Both the position numbers and the translations under genes were made by a program. Below the pieces are notes generated by a model. That model had not been told where the DNA came from and made no database searches. It saw only the letters and a program-made list of their open reading frames with translations. Shown here one piece after another: positions 54,909 through 63,513 of a stretch of 64,000 nt of DNA (position 1 is its first letter; every line of letters begins with the position of its first letter). The DNA is from Sphingobacterium sp. PCS056 (GTDB lineage: Bacteria; Bacteroidota; Bacteroidia; Sphingobacteriales; Sphingobacteriaceae), in NCBI RefSeq assembly GCF_023273895.1, contig NZ_CP096883.1, positions 4,278,001 to 4,342,000 on the forward strand. Reading direction: 5' to 3'.

Positions 54909-54919
54909 AATCAACTGTA

Positions 54920-55747
54920 ATGAAAATATTGTGTATTATTTCTATTGGTTTCATCCTGATAAACTGTACTGCATCTTCCAATCAAAATAAATTGGAAGAT
55001 AAGTCCGAACAATTGCATATGGTTGATGGCTATAATCAGCAATTGGTAGATGCCGAGGGAAAAATCATTAAAGATAGATTCAAACCTCCGGTTGGCTACG
55101 AAAGGATAAATTATAAGAAAAATGAATTTGGTTATTTCTTAGAACAGCTCCCAGTCAAACCTATTGATAAACTCGTGACCTATTATAATGGAAGGACTAA
55201 AGATAGAAGAGACATCTATGCAAGTGTGGTTGATCTGCCTATAGGAAAAAGAGATCTACATCAATGTGCAGATGCTGTTATGAGACTGCGAGCTGATTAT
55301 TTATATCAAAATAAGAAATATAATGATATTCATTTCAATTTCGTGTCTGATGGCAAGCCTAGGTATTATAATAAATTTGCAGATGGGGACTATTCCTATT
55401 CAACATACTGGAAGTACTTAGAATATATTTTCGCATATGCTAACACTGCATCTCTTCATGATGAATTATCGACAGTTAAATCGATGGATGACGTGCGAAT
55501 AGGAGATACTTTTGTTCAAAAAGGAAATCCTATCGGCCATGCTATCGTGGTTGTAGATATGGTAGTAAATCCCAAAACAGGTCAAAAATTAGTATTAATG
55601 GCACAAAGTTACATGCCTGCGCAAGAATTACAAATCATCAATAATCCCATTAACAAATCTATAAGTCCTTGGTATGCCCTATCTGATGAAGTTATACGAA
55701 CACCAGAATGGAAATTCTATTCTGAAAATTTAAAAACGTGGAATTAG
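54920..55747 (+). CDS. DUF4846-type putative lipoprotein
   Basis: A 275-residue protein with an N-terminal hydrophobic segment and a Cys at residue 16 (FILINCTASS) that could be lipidated, although Asn at -1 is unusual. The body has the conserved stretch DLHQCADAVMRLRADYLY, then IHFNFVSDGKPRYYN and GHAIVVVDMVVN; these resemble DUF4846, function unknown. It starts 11 bp after the DUF3943-type gene, so the two envelope proteins are probably expressed together. Confidence 0.75.
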   Translation: MKILCIISIGFILINCTASSNQNKLEDKSEQLHMVDGYNQQLVDAEGKIIKDRFKPPVGYERINYKKNEFGYFLEQLPVKPIDKLVTYYNGRTKDRRDIYASVVDLPIGKRDLHQCADAVMRLRADYLYQNKKYNDIHFNFVSDGKPRYYNKFADGDYSYSTYWKYLEYIFAYANTASLHDELSTVKSMDDVRIGDTFVQKGNPIGHAIVVVDMVVNPKTGQKLVLMAQSYMPAQELQIINNPINKSISPWYALSDEVIRTPEWKFYSENLKTWN

Positions 55748-55800
55748 GTCTATACATTGTTTAACACATGACGACATCATACTCCCGTAGATAAACCTAT

Positions 55801-55835
55801 TTTGATATCGATACTAGCTCATATCAAATAGTATC
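55801..55835. repeat. Two interleaved inverted repeats between convergent genes
   Basis: TTTGATAT (55801-55808) pairs with ATATCAAA (55821-55828), and GATACTA (55810-55816) pairs with TAGTATC (55829-55835). The two stems are mutually exclusive or pseudoknot-like and overlap the stop codon of the GNAT gene. There is no T-tract, so a terminator role is uncertain. Confidence 0.35.
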
Positions 55836-56271
55836 ATGCTAGATCGGCGGTTAAACAAATTTGCATGCGGACATATGCAAGCGTTCCCTTAAGAAAAGGT
55901 TGCCCTTTCTCTTCCATACCAAATTTTTTATAAAATGAAACTGCTTCTACTCGCGCATCACAATAAAGTGTACGACCATTCCATAGCACACAAAAGTCAA
56001 AAACAGACTGTAGCAATGCAGTGCCTATACCATATCCTTGAAATTTAGGTATTACGGCAAATTTTCTAAATTGATAAGTCTCTTTATCAACCTCAAAAAC
56101 AGAAATAACACCCACTATCTCCCCTTCTACGCTAGCGGCAAAGTGTGTTCCATCAAAGTCATCATCAATCATCACATCTTTTAGTGACCCCTTAGGATAT
56201 AATACCTCTTGACGAATTTTCCATGTTCGCGAGGCAATCACTTGCTCTACATAAATTTGATTAATTTCCAT
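55834..56271 (-). CDS. GNAT-family N-acetyltransferase
   Basis: A 145-residue acetyltransferase. The acetyl-CoA-binding motif A appears as FRKFAVIPKFQGYGIGTALLQSVFDF (Q/RxxGxG/A as QGYGIG), and motif B as LYCDARVEAVSFYKKFGM. Early residues (IRQEVLYPKGSL) resemble ElaA/YjcF-like members. The substrate amine is unknown. It is isolated: the flanking regions are a 86-bp gap and a 526-bp gap with a gene remnant. Confidence 0.88.
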   Translation of the reverse strand: MEINQIYVEQVIASRTWKIRQEVLYPKGSLKDVMIDDDFDGTHFAASVEGEIVGVISVFEVDKETYQFRKFAVIPKFQGYGIGTALLQSVFDFCVLWNGRTLYCDARVEAVSFYKKFGMEEKGQPFLKGTLAYVRMQICLTADLA

Positions 56272-56389
56272 TCATTAAATTATAGAATCATTGACCATAA
56301 CATCATATTAAGCTTAAATCGCCTCAACAAGAATAAAATAAGCTCGTGAATTAAGCCAATATCACCATCATATTGTTTAAAATAATTTA

Positions 56390-56699
56390 TCATATTTCTT
56401 TCACATTTCCAGTCCATTTTAAAGTTCCCCAGCTAGTTAGTTCTCCTTTTAATGCTTTCTTAAGTTAATGCTTTCTTAAGCGATCTAAAGAGTACAATAT
56501 ACATCAATTGTCTCCAAAAAAAACGTTGTGGAATAATATAAATAAGGGATATTCCATTCACCTCGCTTAACGAAAATAAACCGCTCAATAAAGAAAAAAG
56601 CATAAATAAATCTGCTAAGGGTGAAAATATAGGCAAAATGATTTGAAATATTAAAATATTACATTTTGCACTCGGAGAATTGATCTGTATTTTTAACAA
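56390..56699 (-). pseudogene. Decayed C-terminal remnant of a family-2 glycosyltransferase
   Basis: On the minus strand a frame without an ATG encodes hydrophobic membrane-tail sequence (NILIFQIILPIFSPLADLF, then IIPQRFFWRQLMYIVLFRSLKKAL) and stops at 56460. A 16-bp tandem duplication (56449-56480) causes that stop. Reading with one copy removed continues KGELTSWGTLKWTGNVKEI to a stop at 56390. The pieces match the C-terminal membrane region of Bacteroidota BcsA-like GT2 proteins as I recall them (FxRQLMYxxxxRS, then GWGxLxRTGxV). The catalytic domain is absent, and upstream frames hold stops. The rest of this 526-bp gap shows no gene. Confidence 0.6.
56449..56480. repeat. Perfect 16-bp tandem duplication
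   Basis: TTAATGCTTTCTTAAG occurs at 56449-56464 and again at 56465-56480. Its 16-bp length is not a multiple of three, and it breaks the glycosyltransferase-tail frame. Confidence 0.95.
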
Positions 56700-56797
56700 A
56701 AGAGATGTTAAAAAATATGTGACTAGTCATTACTAAATTTCATTCAATATATATTAATTCTAATAATATTAGTACATTTACTAAAATTAATAGATTT

Positions 56798-58054
56798 ATG
56801 TCAGATCGTATATTTCAAAAACTTAATATTTTAGCAGACGCAGCCAAATATGACGTAAGCTGCAGTTCGAGTGGAAGCAATAGGGCTAATAAAAATAAAG
56901 GTCTAGGCAATGCTAATCAAGGAGGGATCTGTCATTCTTATACCGAAGATGGTCGATGCGTCTCCTTATTAAAAATCTTATTGACTAACCATTGCATTTA
57001 TGATTGCGCTTACTGTGTATCAAGAAAAAGCAATGATATAGAGCGTGCAGCCTTTACTGTACAAGAAGTAGTGGATCTGACCATCAATTTTTATCGTAGA
57101 AACTATATTGAAGGTTTATTTTTAAGTTCGGGCATTTTTAAAAACGCAGACTATACAATGGAAAGGTTGGTTTCTATAGCTAAAAAGTTGAGATTAGAAC
57201 ATAAATTCAATGGCTATATTCATCTAAAGACTATTCCAGGAGCTAGTGATGAACTTGTACATCAAGCAGGTTTATATGCTGATCGTCTCAGCATCAATTT
57301 AGAAATACCAACAAAAGAAGGGCTTAAACTCTTAGCTCCAGATAAAAATCGCGAAGATATGATTGTCCCTATGCGTTATCTTAAAAATGAAATTATAAGA
57401 ACAAATGAAGAACGAAAGATCATCAAATCGACACCGACCTTCGCTCCTGCTGGACAAAGTACACAGATGATCATTGGCGCATCAGGCGAATCTGATAAAC
57501 ATATTATTCAGACTGCGCAGCATTTTTATAAAAACTTTAACCTAAAGCGTGTTTATTACTCGGGCTATGTTCCGATATCTTACGATAAGAGACTGCCTGA
57601 GATTGGTTCTGCAGTACCTATGGTGAGAGAAAACAGATTGTACCAATCCGATTGGCTTTTGCGTTTTTACGGTTTTAATGCCGACGAAATCGTTAATGAT
57701 ACTCACCCACTGCTTGATCTTGATATTGATCCTAAATTAAGTTGGGCACTACGCAATCAGCATGTATTTCCTATTGATATCAATAAAGCTGATTATAATG
57801 CCATCGTGCGTATCCCAGGTATTGGAGTTCAATCTGCCAAGAAAATCATCATGGCTCGACGATTTGGTCCCTTACGCATAGAAAATCTTCAAAAGTTAGG
57901 AGTTGCGATCGTTCGTGCGAAATATTTCATCACTTGTCTTGGATTTCAACAAATATATGCTGATAAAACAGGAGCAAATATTAAACAATACATATTAGCA
58001 CAGTCTACTAGTAAATACATCAAAAATAATACGCAACAATTAAGCTTATTTTAA
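56798..58054 (+). CDS. Putative DNA modification/repair radical SAM protein (TIGR03916 type)
   Basis: A 418-residue radical-SAM enzyme. The cluster motif CxxxCxxC is Cys66-Cys70-Cys73 (CIYDCAYC). The N-terminal DAAKYDVSCSSSG and GICHSYTEDGRC add Cys22, Cys45 and Cys54, typical of this family. Near residues 325-370 a helix-hairpin-helix (INKADYNAIVRIPGIGVQSAKKI) suggests DNA binding. The family is named for its association with a uracil-DNA-glycosylase-like or DUF4130 partner; its reaction is unknown. The partner gene follows 1 bp after the stop. Confidence 0.9.
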   Translation: MSDRIFQKLNILADAAKYDVSCSSSGSNRANKNKGLGNANQGGICHSYTEDGRCVSLLKILLTNHCIYDCAYCVSRKSNDIERAAFTVQEVVDLTINFYRRNYIEGLFLSSGIFKNADYTMERLVSIAKKLRLEHKFNGYIHLKTIPGASDELVHQAGLYADRLSINLEIPTKEGLKLLAPDKNREDMIVPMRYLKNEIIRTNEERKIIKSTPTFAPAGQSTQMIIGASGESDKHIIQTAQHFYKNFNLKRVYYSGYVPISYDKRLPEIGSAVPMVRENRLYQSDWLLRFYGFNADEIVNDTHPLLDLDIDPKLSWALRNQHVFPIDINKADYNAIVRIPGIGVQSAKKIIMARRFGPLRIENLQKLGVAIVRAKYFITCLGFQQIYADKTGANIKQYILAQSTSKYIKNNTQQLSLF

Positions 58055-58055
58055 G

Positions 58056-58820
58056 ATGCTCAAAACACTTATTTATGATGGTACATGGTCAGGACTGATT
58101 ACTTGTGTATTTTGTTCTTTTGAATACAAATGGCAGGTTGAAAATATTCAGCAAAATAACCAGGACATACAGTCCGGATTATTCGTTACTGCAGAAACAG
58201 TAATAACAGATGATGTTAAGGTGAAACGCGTTCTTCTGGGATTAGAGAAAAAAATAGGAATGCAAGGAATTAAAGAGCTTTACTACGTATTTCTTTCCGA
58301 GGTGAAAAATATGGAACTCCTCATACTGAGGAGTATTGTTTATTACTTTAAATCGAATAATAAACCAAATCTTAATTACGCAAATGATCATATTTTAAAA
58401 ATAAAAAAAATAGTAAAATCTGTCTCTAGGGAAAGACATCGCATTAAAGCATTTGTTCGATTCCAAAAAATGAAAGATGGCTTATATTATGCAAATCTAG
58501 AACCCGACTTTAACGTATTACCCTTAATTGTTAATTTTTTCAAAGATCGTTATGCCGATCAAAAATGGCTGATCTACGACTTAAAGAGGAATTACGGCAT
58601 TTACTATGATCTAGCACAGGTCACAGAGGTTAAATTTACTAACAGATTAAATAAAAATCATGTTGTAATTCAATTAGATGATGAAGAATTACACTATAGT
58701 AATCTATGGAAAAATTACTTTGATGCTGTTAATATAAAAGAACGAAAAAATACAAAATTACATGTTCAAAGTTTGCCAAAACGCTATTGGAAATATTTAA
58801 ATGAAAAAAAATTATTGTAA
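58056..58820 (+). CDS. DUF4130 / TIGR03915-type probable DNA-metabolism protein
   Basis: A 254-residue protein of the TIGR03915 (DUF4130) family, partner of the preceding radical-SAM enzyme. It begins with LIYDGTWSGLITCVF, has the conserved RERHRIKAFVRFQKMKDGLYYANLEPDFNVLPLI block near residues 125-165, and then RYADQKWLIYDLKRNYGIYYD. In some bacteria this domain is fused to a UdgX-like uracil-DNA glycosylase; here it is stand-alone and no glycosylase gene is in the window. Its biochemical role is undetermined. The 1-bp spacing implies coupled translation. Confidence 0.9.
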   Translation: MLKTLIYDGTWSGLITCVFCSFEYKWQVENIQQNNQDIQSGLFVTAETVITDDVKVKRVLLGLEKKIGMQGIKELYYVFLSEVKNMELLILRSIVYYFKSNNKPNLNYANDHILKIKKIVKSVSRERHRIKAFVRFQKMKDGLYYANLEPDFNVLPLIVNFFKDRYADQKWLIYDLKRNYGIYYDLAQVTEVKFTNRLNKNHVVIQLDDEELHYSNLWKNYFDAVNIKERKNTKLHVQSLPKRYWKYLNEKKLL

Positions 58821-58879
58821 AAAATCTTATTTTTGAAAAACCAAAAATAGAAATTAGCTGTTTATTTAAATAAAAAGAG

Positions 58880-59161
58880 ATGACTATAAAAAATATTGAA
58901 GACGAAAAGAAAGGTCAAATAATCGCAGAAATAGATGGTAAAGAAGCCGGTATTATGGAATATACCTGGGCAGGAGAAGATAAATTCATAATTGACCATA
59001 CAGAAGTATATCCAGAATTTAACGGCAACGGTGTGGGAAAAAAAATGGTTTTGGAAGCTGTAGATTATGCACGTAAAAAAAATGTTAAAATCATGCCGCT
59101 TTGTCCCTTTGCAAAATCTGTATTTGACAGAACAGAAGCATTTCAAGATGTATTGTTTTAA
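58880..59161 (+). CDS. Small GNAT-like N-acetyltransferase (YjdJ-type)
   Basis: A 93-residue minimal GNAT domain with the acetyl-CoA loop VYPEFNGNGVGKKMVLEAVDYARKKN and the terminal segment IMPLCPFAKSVFDR, characteristic of the short GCN5-related family seen in YjdJ. The acceptor is unknown. It is 59 bp after the DUF4130 gene on the same strand and may share its transcript, but the family is common outside that context. Confidence 0.85.
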   Translation: MTIKNIEDEKKGQIIAEIDGKEAGIMEYTWAGEDKFIIDHTEVYPEFNGNGVGKKMVLEAVDYARKKNVKIMPLCPFAKSVFDRTEAFQDVLF

Positions 59162-59331
59162 AAACTACATGGATGGTATAAAGTAAAAGCTTATTGTAAA
59201 TGGGTCAATTTATGGACGAAAAAGAACGTCCGGTAATAAAAACTTACCCTGAATCACTTCGATAGAGCAACGCTCATCTATTAAATGTATAAGGCTAGGG
59301 AAACATAATGAAACAACAATACATCAATCTA

Positions 59332-59367
59332 AAAAGACGCTTTCGATAATTCAAAAGCGTCTTTTTT
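59332..59367. terminator. Bidirectional terminator between the small GNAT gene and leuS
   Basis: Perfect 12-bp arms AAAAGACGCTTT (59332-59343) and AAAGCGTCTTTT (59354-59365) are flanked by A-rich sequence on the left and a T-tract on the right, serving both convergent genes. Confidence 0.88.
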
Positions 59368-59386
59368 ACACTTTCTCTTGCCCCGG

Positions 59387-62170
59387 TTAGACGACTATAT
59401 TGATAATCTTACCTTTGACAAAAATTAACTTCTTTAATGATTTCCCGTCCATAAAACGTTGAACATCTTCATTCGATAAAACAATTTCTTCGACAGCTTT
59501 CGCATCCAGATCCAATGGCAATAAAAGATTCATTTTCATTTTTCCATTGATCGATACTGGATAAGCAAACTCAGATTCAACTAAATAATCAGCAATAAAA
59601 GTTGGGTATGTCGCATATGAGATGGATCCATTTTCTTTTCCCAATAATGACCACAACTCCTCTGAGATGTGTGGTGCATAAGGTTGAAGTACAATAACCA
59701 GTTGCTCTAAAATAGCACGCTTATTACATTTAAGATCTGTAAGCTCATTGACACAAATCATAAAAGCAGAAACAGAAGTATTGAATGAAAAACGTTCAAT
59801 ATCATCCTCAGCCTTTTTAATGATCTTATGCAAAGCCTTATATTCAGCTTTTGTAGGTTGATCACTTGATATATTAAAGTTACCTTCAGCGTCATGGAAT
59901 AAGCGCCATACTTTTTTCAAAAACTTATATACCCCCTCAATACCATTCGTATTCCAAGGTTTCGCCTGCTCCAATGGACCTAAGAACATCTCATACAAAC
60001 GAAGCGTATCTGCACCATATGTATCAATGATATCGTCAGGATTTACGACATTGAATTTCGATTTAGACATTTTCTCCACTTCCGTTCCGCAGACATATTT
60101 ACCATCTTCTAATATAAATTCTGCGGTAGCATAATCCGGTCTTGAGGCTTTGAATTTCTCCAGATTCAAGACGTCGTTTACGACAATATTAACATCTACG
60201 TGTAGTGGAATGGTATTATATTGATCTTTCAATCCGTAAGAAACATAGGTATCTGTCGCTTTCCCCTCATCACTCAATAAACGGTAAACAAAGTTAGAAC
60301 GTCCCTGAATCATTCCTTGATTTATTAATTTTTTAAAAGGCTCTTCCTCATTGTGGAAACCTAAATCTTTGAGGAATTTATTCCAGAAGCGTGAGTATAG
60401 CAAGTGACCTGTAGCGTGCTCAGAACCACCTATATATAGATCGACAGATTTCCAGTAATCGACAGCTTCTTTAGAAGCAAAAGCCTCCTCATTTTGAGGA
60501 TCCATATAACGGAACCAGTACCAAGAAGAACCAGCCCAACCTGGCATTGTACTCAGTTCATACTCGTATTGATCTTCATACTTCCAATTTTCTGCACGTC
60601 CTAACGGAGGCTCGCCAGTTTCTGTTGGCAAATATTTATCTACCTCAGGCAATAGCAAAGGAAGCTCCTCTTCTTTAATCAAGTATGGCAATCCATTTTT
60701 AAAGTAAACCGGAACCGGCTCTCCCCAGTATCGCTGACGACCAAAGATCGCATCGCGCATACGGTAGTTAATTTTAGCCTTTCCTAATTTTAGCTCTTCC
60801 AATTTTGCGATTACAGCAGTAACACCATCTTGGTAGTTCATGCCGTTCATAAAATCAGAGTTGATATATTTACCATCTTTATTTGGATCCGCTTCTTCCT
60901 CGATCTGCTGTGAATCAGAAATTTGTATGATAGGCAGATTAAAATGCTTAGCAAATAGATAATCTCGCTGATCTCCAGATGGTACTGCCATCACAGCTCC
61001 AGTACCATAGCTTGCCAATACATAATCAGCAATCCAAATCGCAACATCTTCTCCCGTGATCGGATGTTTTGCATATGAGCCTGTAAAAGCGCCCGATACC
61101 GTTTTAGTATCAGACATACGATCCAATTCAGATTTTTTACTTGTTCTATCAATATATGCGCTGATGTCGGCCTGTTGTTCAGCAGTCGTCAATTTTGAAA
61201 CCAATTCATGTTCGGGAGCTAACACAACAAATGAAACACCAAAGATCGTATCTACACGTGTCGTGAATACTTCAATATTTGTATCTAATTGTGGAACTGG
61301 AAACTTCACTAAGGCACCGACAGACTTGCCAATCCAGTTACGTTGCATCTCGACTAAGGGTTCAGGCCAGTCAACTAGATCCAATCCCTGCAACATACGA
61401 TCGGCATATGCTGTGATACGCATAGACCACTGCATCATCTTCTTTTGTTCTACTGGAAATCCGCCTCTTTCAGAAAAACCATTGATCACTTCATCATTAG
61501 CAAGTACAGTTCCTAATGCAGCACACCAGTTAACAGTACTTTCACGCAAATAAGCAATCCGGTATTTCAACAACTCACGCTGTTGCTTCTCTTCATCAAA
61601 TGCAAGCCATTCTCCTGCTGTAAACGATAACACATCATCATCAGAAACAGCATTAATTCCTTGTGAACCAGACACCTCAAAACGACTAACTAAAGTATCT
61701 ATTAACTCAGCCTTATTCGATTCATTATTATACCACGAATTGAACAATTGCATAAAAATCCATTGCGACCACTTGTAGTATGAAGGATCAGAAGTACGTA
61801 CTTCTCTACTCCAATCAAAAGAAAACCCGATGTTATCCAACTGTTCACGGTAGCGACTTATATTCGCTTCAGTTGTGATCGCTGGATGCTGTCCCGTTTG
61901 AATTGCATATTGCTCCGCTGGTAGACCGAATGAATCATATCCCATGGGATGCAAAACATTAAAACCTTTTAAACGTTTATATCTTGAAAAAATATCCGAA
62001 GCGATATAACCAAGTGGATGACCGACATGCAAACCAGCTCCAGAAGGATAAGGAAACATGTCTAAAACATAATATTTCGGTTTGTCATGTGTATCCGAAG
62101 ATTTGAATGTTTCATGATCGGCCCAAAATTTTTGCCACTTTTTTTCTAACGATTTGTGATTGTACTCCAT
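59387..62170 (-). CDS. leuS: Leucyl-tRNA synthetase
   Basis: LeuS charges tRNA-Leu. The 927-residue class-I synthetase has the HIGH motif in PYPSGAGLHVGHPLGY (near residue 40) and a large CP1 editing insertion with the conserved TRVDTIFGVSFVVLAPEH block. The KMSKS motif is KMSKSKFN (near residue 705). The anticodon-binding helical region and the C-terminal tRNA-binding extension follow. It is monocistronic, has a TATTTTCG -7 element 29 bp upstream, and is divergent from ftsX. Confidence 0.97.
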   Translation of the reverse strand: MEYNHKSLEKKWQKFWADHETFKSSDTHDKPKYYVLDMFPYPSGAGLHVGHPLGYIASDIFSRYKRLKGFNVLHPMGYDSFGLPAEQYAIQTGQHPAITTEANISRYREQLDNIGFSFDWSREVRTSDPSYYKWSQWIFMQLFNSWYNNESNKAELIDTLVSRFEVSGSQGINAVSDDDVLSFTAGEWLAFDEEKQQRELLKYRIAYLRESTVNWCAALGTVLANDEVINGFSERGGFPVEQKKMMQWSMRITAYADRMLQGLDLVDWPEPLVEMQRNWIGKSVGALVKFPVPQLDTNIEVFTTRVDTIFGVSFVVLAPEHELVSKLTTAEQQADISAYIDRTSKKSELDRMSDTKTVSGAFTGSYAKHPITGEDVAIWIADYVLASYGTGAVMAVPSGDQRDYLFAKHFNLPIIQISDSQQIEEEADPNKDGKYINSDFMNGMNYQDGVTAVIAKLEELKLGKAKINYRMRDAIFGRQRYWGEPVPVYFKNGLPYLIKEEELPLLLPEVDKYLPTETGEPPLGRAENWKYEDQYEYELSTMPGWAGSSWYWFRYMDPQNEEAFASKEAVDYWKSVDLYIGGSEHATGHLLYSRFWNKFLKDLGFHNEEEPFKKLINQGMIQGRSNFVYRLLSDEGKATDTYVSYGLKDQYNTIPLHVDVNIVVNDVLNLEKFKASRPDYATAEFILEDGKYVCGTEVEKMSKSKFNVVNPDDIIDTYGADTLRLYEMFLGPLEQAKPWNTNGIEGVYKFLKKVWRLFHDAEGNFNISSDQPTKAEYKALHKIIKKAEDDIERFSFNTSVSAFMICVNELTDLKCNKRAILEQLVIVLQPYAPHISEELWSLLGKENGSISYATYPTFIADYLVESEFAYPVSINGKMKMNLLLPLDLDAKAVEEIVLSNEDVQRFMDGKSLKKLIFVKGKIINIVV

Positions 62171-62199
62171 TTTTGTATTGAGGAATTTTGTAAGACTTG

Positions 62200-62207
62200 C
62201 GAAAATA
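62200..62207 (-). promoter_or_regulatory. -7 promoter element for leuS
   Basis: Minus-strand TATTTTCG followed by C is one mismatch from TAnnTTTG, 29 bp before the leuS start. Confidence 0.4.
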
Positions 62208-62356
62208 CAATTTTAATGGGGAATTATAAGAAAAGTTTTGTAGTTTGAACAATAAATGATAGTATTGAAAAGTTAATTACAAAGGATATAGCGAATTTTT
62301 GCAGTTTCGAAATAAAGTTATTACAAGATTAATTCGAATTAATCCCCTCAAATCAT

Positions 62357-62364
62357 TACTTTCG
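62357..62364 (+). promoter_or_regulatory. -7 promoter element for ftsX
   Basis: TACTTTCG followed by C is one mismatch from TAnnTTTG, 23 bp before the ATG at 62388. Confidence 0.4.
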
Positions 62365-62387
62365 CAAATAAATTTTTATTGCTTATT

Positions 62388-63266
62388 ATGTCAGAATACG
62401 AATCAAGCACGCAAAAAAGAAAAACAAAATCAGTTTACGTCTCTACTGTTATCAGTATAGCACTGGTCCTTTTAGTGACTGGATTATTAGGTTTATTACT
62501 TGTGCACGCAAAGAATTTATCCAAATACGTTAAAGAAAACATTGTTTTAAATGTTATCGTTAACGATGGCACTAACGAAGGCGATGTTCTTTCATTGCAA
62601 AAAGATCTAGAAAAGGATAATTATGTTTTACGCTCAGAATATATCAGCAAGGAACTTGCCGCAAAATCGTTGAAAGAAGATTTGGGTGAAGATTTTGTTC
62701 AATACTTAGGCCACAATCCTTTACTTCCTTCTATCGATGTTTATATGAAGGAAGATTATGCAAACTCCGACAGTATCAAAACTTTTATCGATAAAATATC
62801 GCGAAATAGCAGAATAAAAGAAGTTGTTTATCAAGAATCACTTATTGATATGGTCAATAAAAATGTGCGCATCATCAGTATTGTTGTACTAGCATTTGCT
62901 GCAATTTTATTGGTAATTGCAGTAGCACTGATCAACAACACGATACGTTTAGCGATTTATTCACAAAGATTCCTGATTAAAAGTATGCAACTAATTGGGG
63001 CTACAAAAAACTTTATACGTAAGCCATTTATTACCTATGGTATCATACATGGTTTGTTAGGTTCATTGATAGCAATCTTATTATTAATATTTACATTAAA
63101 ATTTGCACAGCAGCAAATTCCTGAATTGGTATTTTTAAGAAATTGGTATGAGTTTGCGGCTATTTTTATTGTAGTTATCGCAATTGGAATTCTAATTTCT
63201 GGCCTTAGTACATACTTTGCCGTTACCAAATATTTAAAAGCAAAATCTAACGATTTATACAGTTAA
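62388..63266 (+). CDS. ftsX: Cell-division protein FtsX (permease-like)
   Basis: FtsX forms the membrane half of the FtsEX complex, which signals to peptidoglycan hydrolases at the septum. The 292-residue protein has one N-terminal helix (VISIALVLLVTGLLGLLLV), a periplasmic domain (~residues 45-165), and then three helices with the FtsX/MacB permease core (ALINNTIRLAIYSQRFLIKSMQLIGAT). Start is the ATG at 62388; an in-frame TTG three codons earlier is less likely. No ftsE is adjacent, as is usual in Bacteroidota. DUF3098 and uppP follow. Confidence 0.93.
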   Translation: MSEYESSTQKRKTKSVYVSTVISIALVLLVTGLLGLLLVHAKNLSKYVKENIVLNVIVNDGTNEGDVLSLQKDLEKDNYVLRSEYISKELAAKSLKEDLGEDFVQYLGHNPLLPSIDVYMKEDYANSDSIKTFIDKISRNSRIKEVVYQESLIDMVNKNVRIISIVVLAFAAILLVIAVALINNTIRLAIYSQRFLIKSMQLIGATKNFIRKPFITYGIIHGLLGSLIAILLLIFTLKFAQQQIPELVFLRNWYEFAAIFIVVIAIGILISGLSTYFAVTKYLKAKSNDLYS

Positions 63267-63268
63267 AA

Positions 63269-63499
63269 ATGGCTCAAATCAAAAAATCTGAATCGACAAA
63301 CAAAAGTTCTTTTGTTTTCGGAAAATTGAATTATCAATTATTTATTGTCAGTATTATTATTGTAATCATTGGTTTTTTCCTAATGAGTGGTAATACAGAT
63401 ATCTATAGCTTCACTAAAATCACGTTAGCTCCCATTGTCATAGTACTTGGTTTTGCTTTAGGCTTTGTAGCCATTCTTTACAAACCAAAATCTAAATAA
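63269..63499 (+). CDS. DUF3098 small membrane protein
   Basis: A 76-residue protein with two hydrophobic helices (LFIVSIIIVIIGFFLMSG and IVIVLGFALGFVAILYK) and a charged N-terminus. It corresponds to DUF3098, a family of unknown function found in Bacteroidota between ftsX and uppP. It starts 2 bp after ftsX and ends 14 bp before uppP, so it likely belongs to the same transcript and may assist at the division site. Confidence 0.85.
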   Translation: MAQIKKSESTNKSSFVFGKLNYQLFIVSIIIVIIGFFLMSGNTDIYSFTKITLAPIVIVLGFALGFVAILYKPKSK

Positions 63500-63513
63500 A
63501 ACAATACTAGACT

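Noticed and set aside
56460..56699. 79-codon minus-strand ORF as an intact small membrane protein
   Set aside because: It starts at TTG, has stops just upstream and terminates in a tandem duplication; beyond it the frame continues as a glycosyltransferase tail, so it is treated as a remnant.
59200..59265. 21-codon ORF (MGQFMDEKERPV...) before the leuS terminator
   Set aside because: Too short and unrecognised; no promoter is visible. Possibly a relic, but not supportable.
61056..61553. 165-codon plus-strand ORF inside leuS
   Set aside because: Antisense to the conserved LeuS editing domain and without recognisable protein features.
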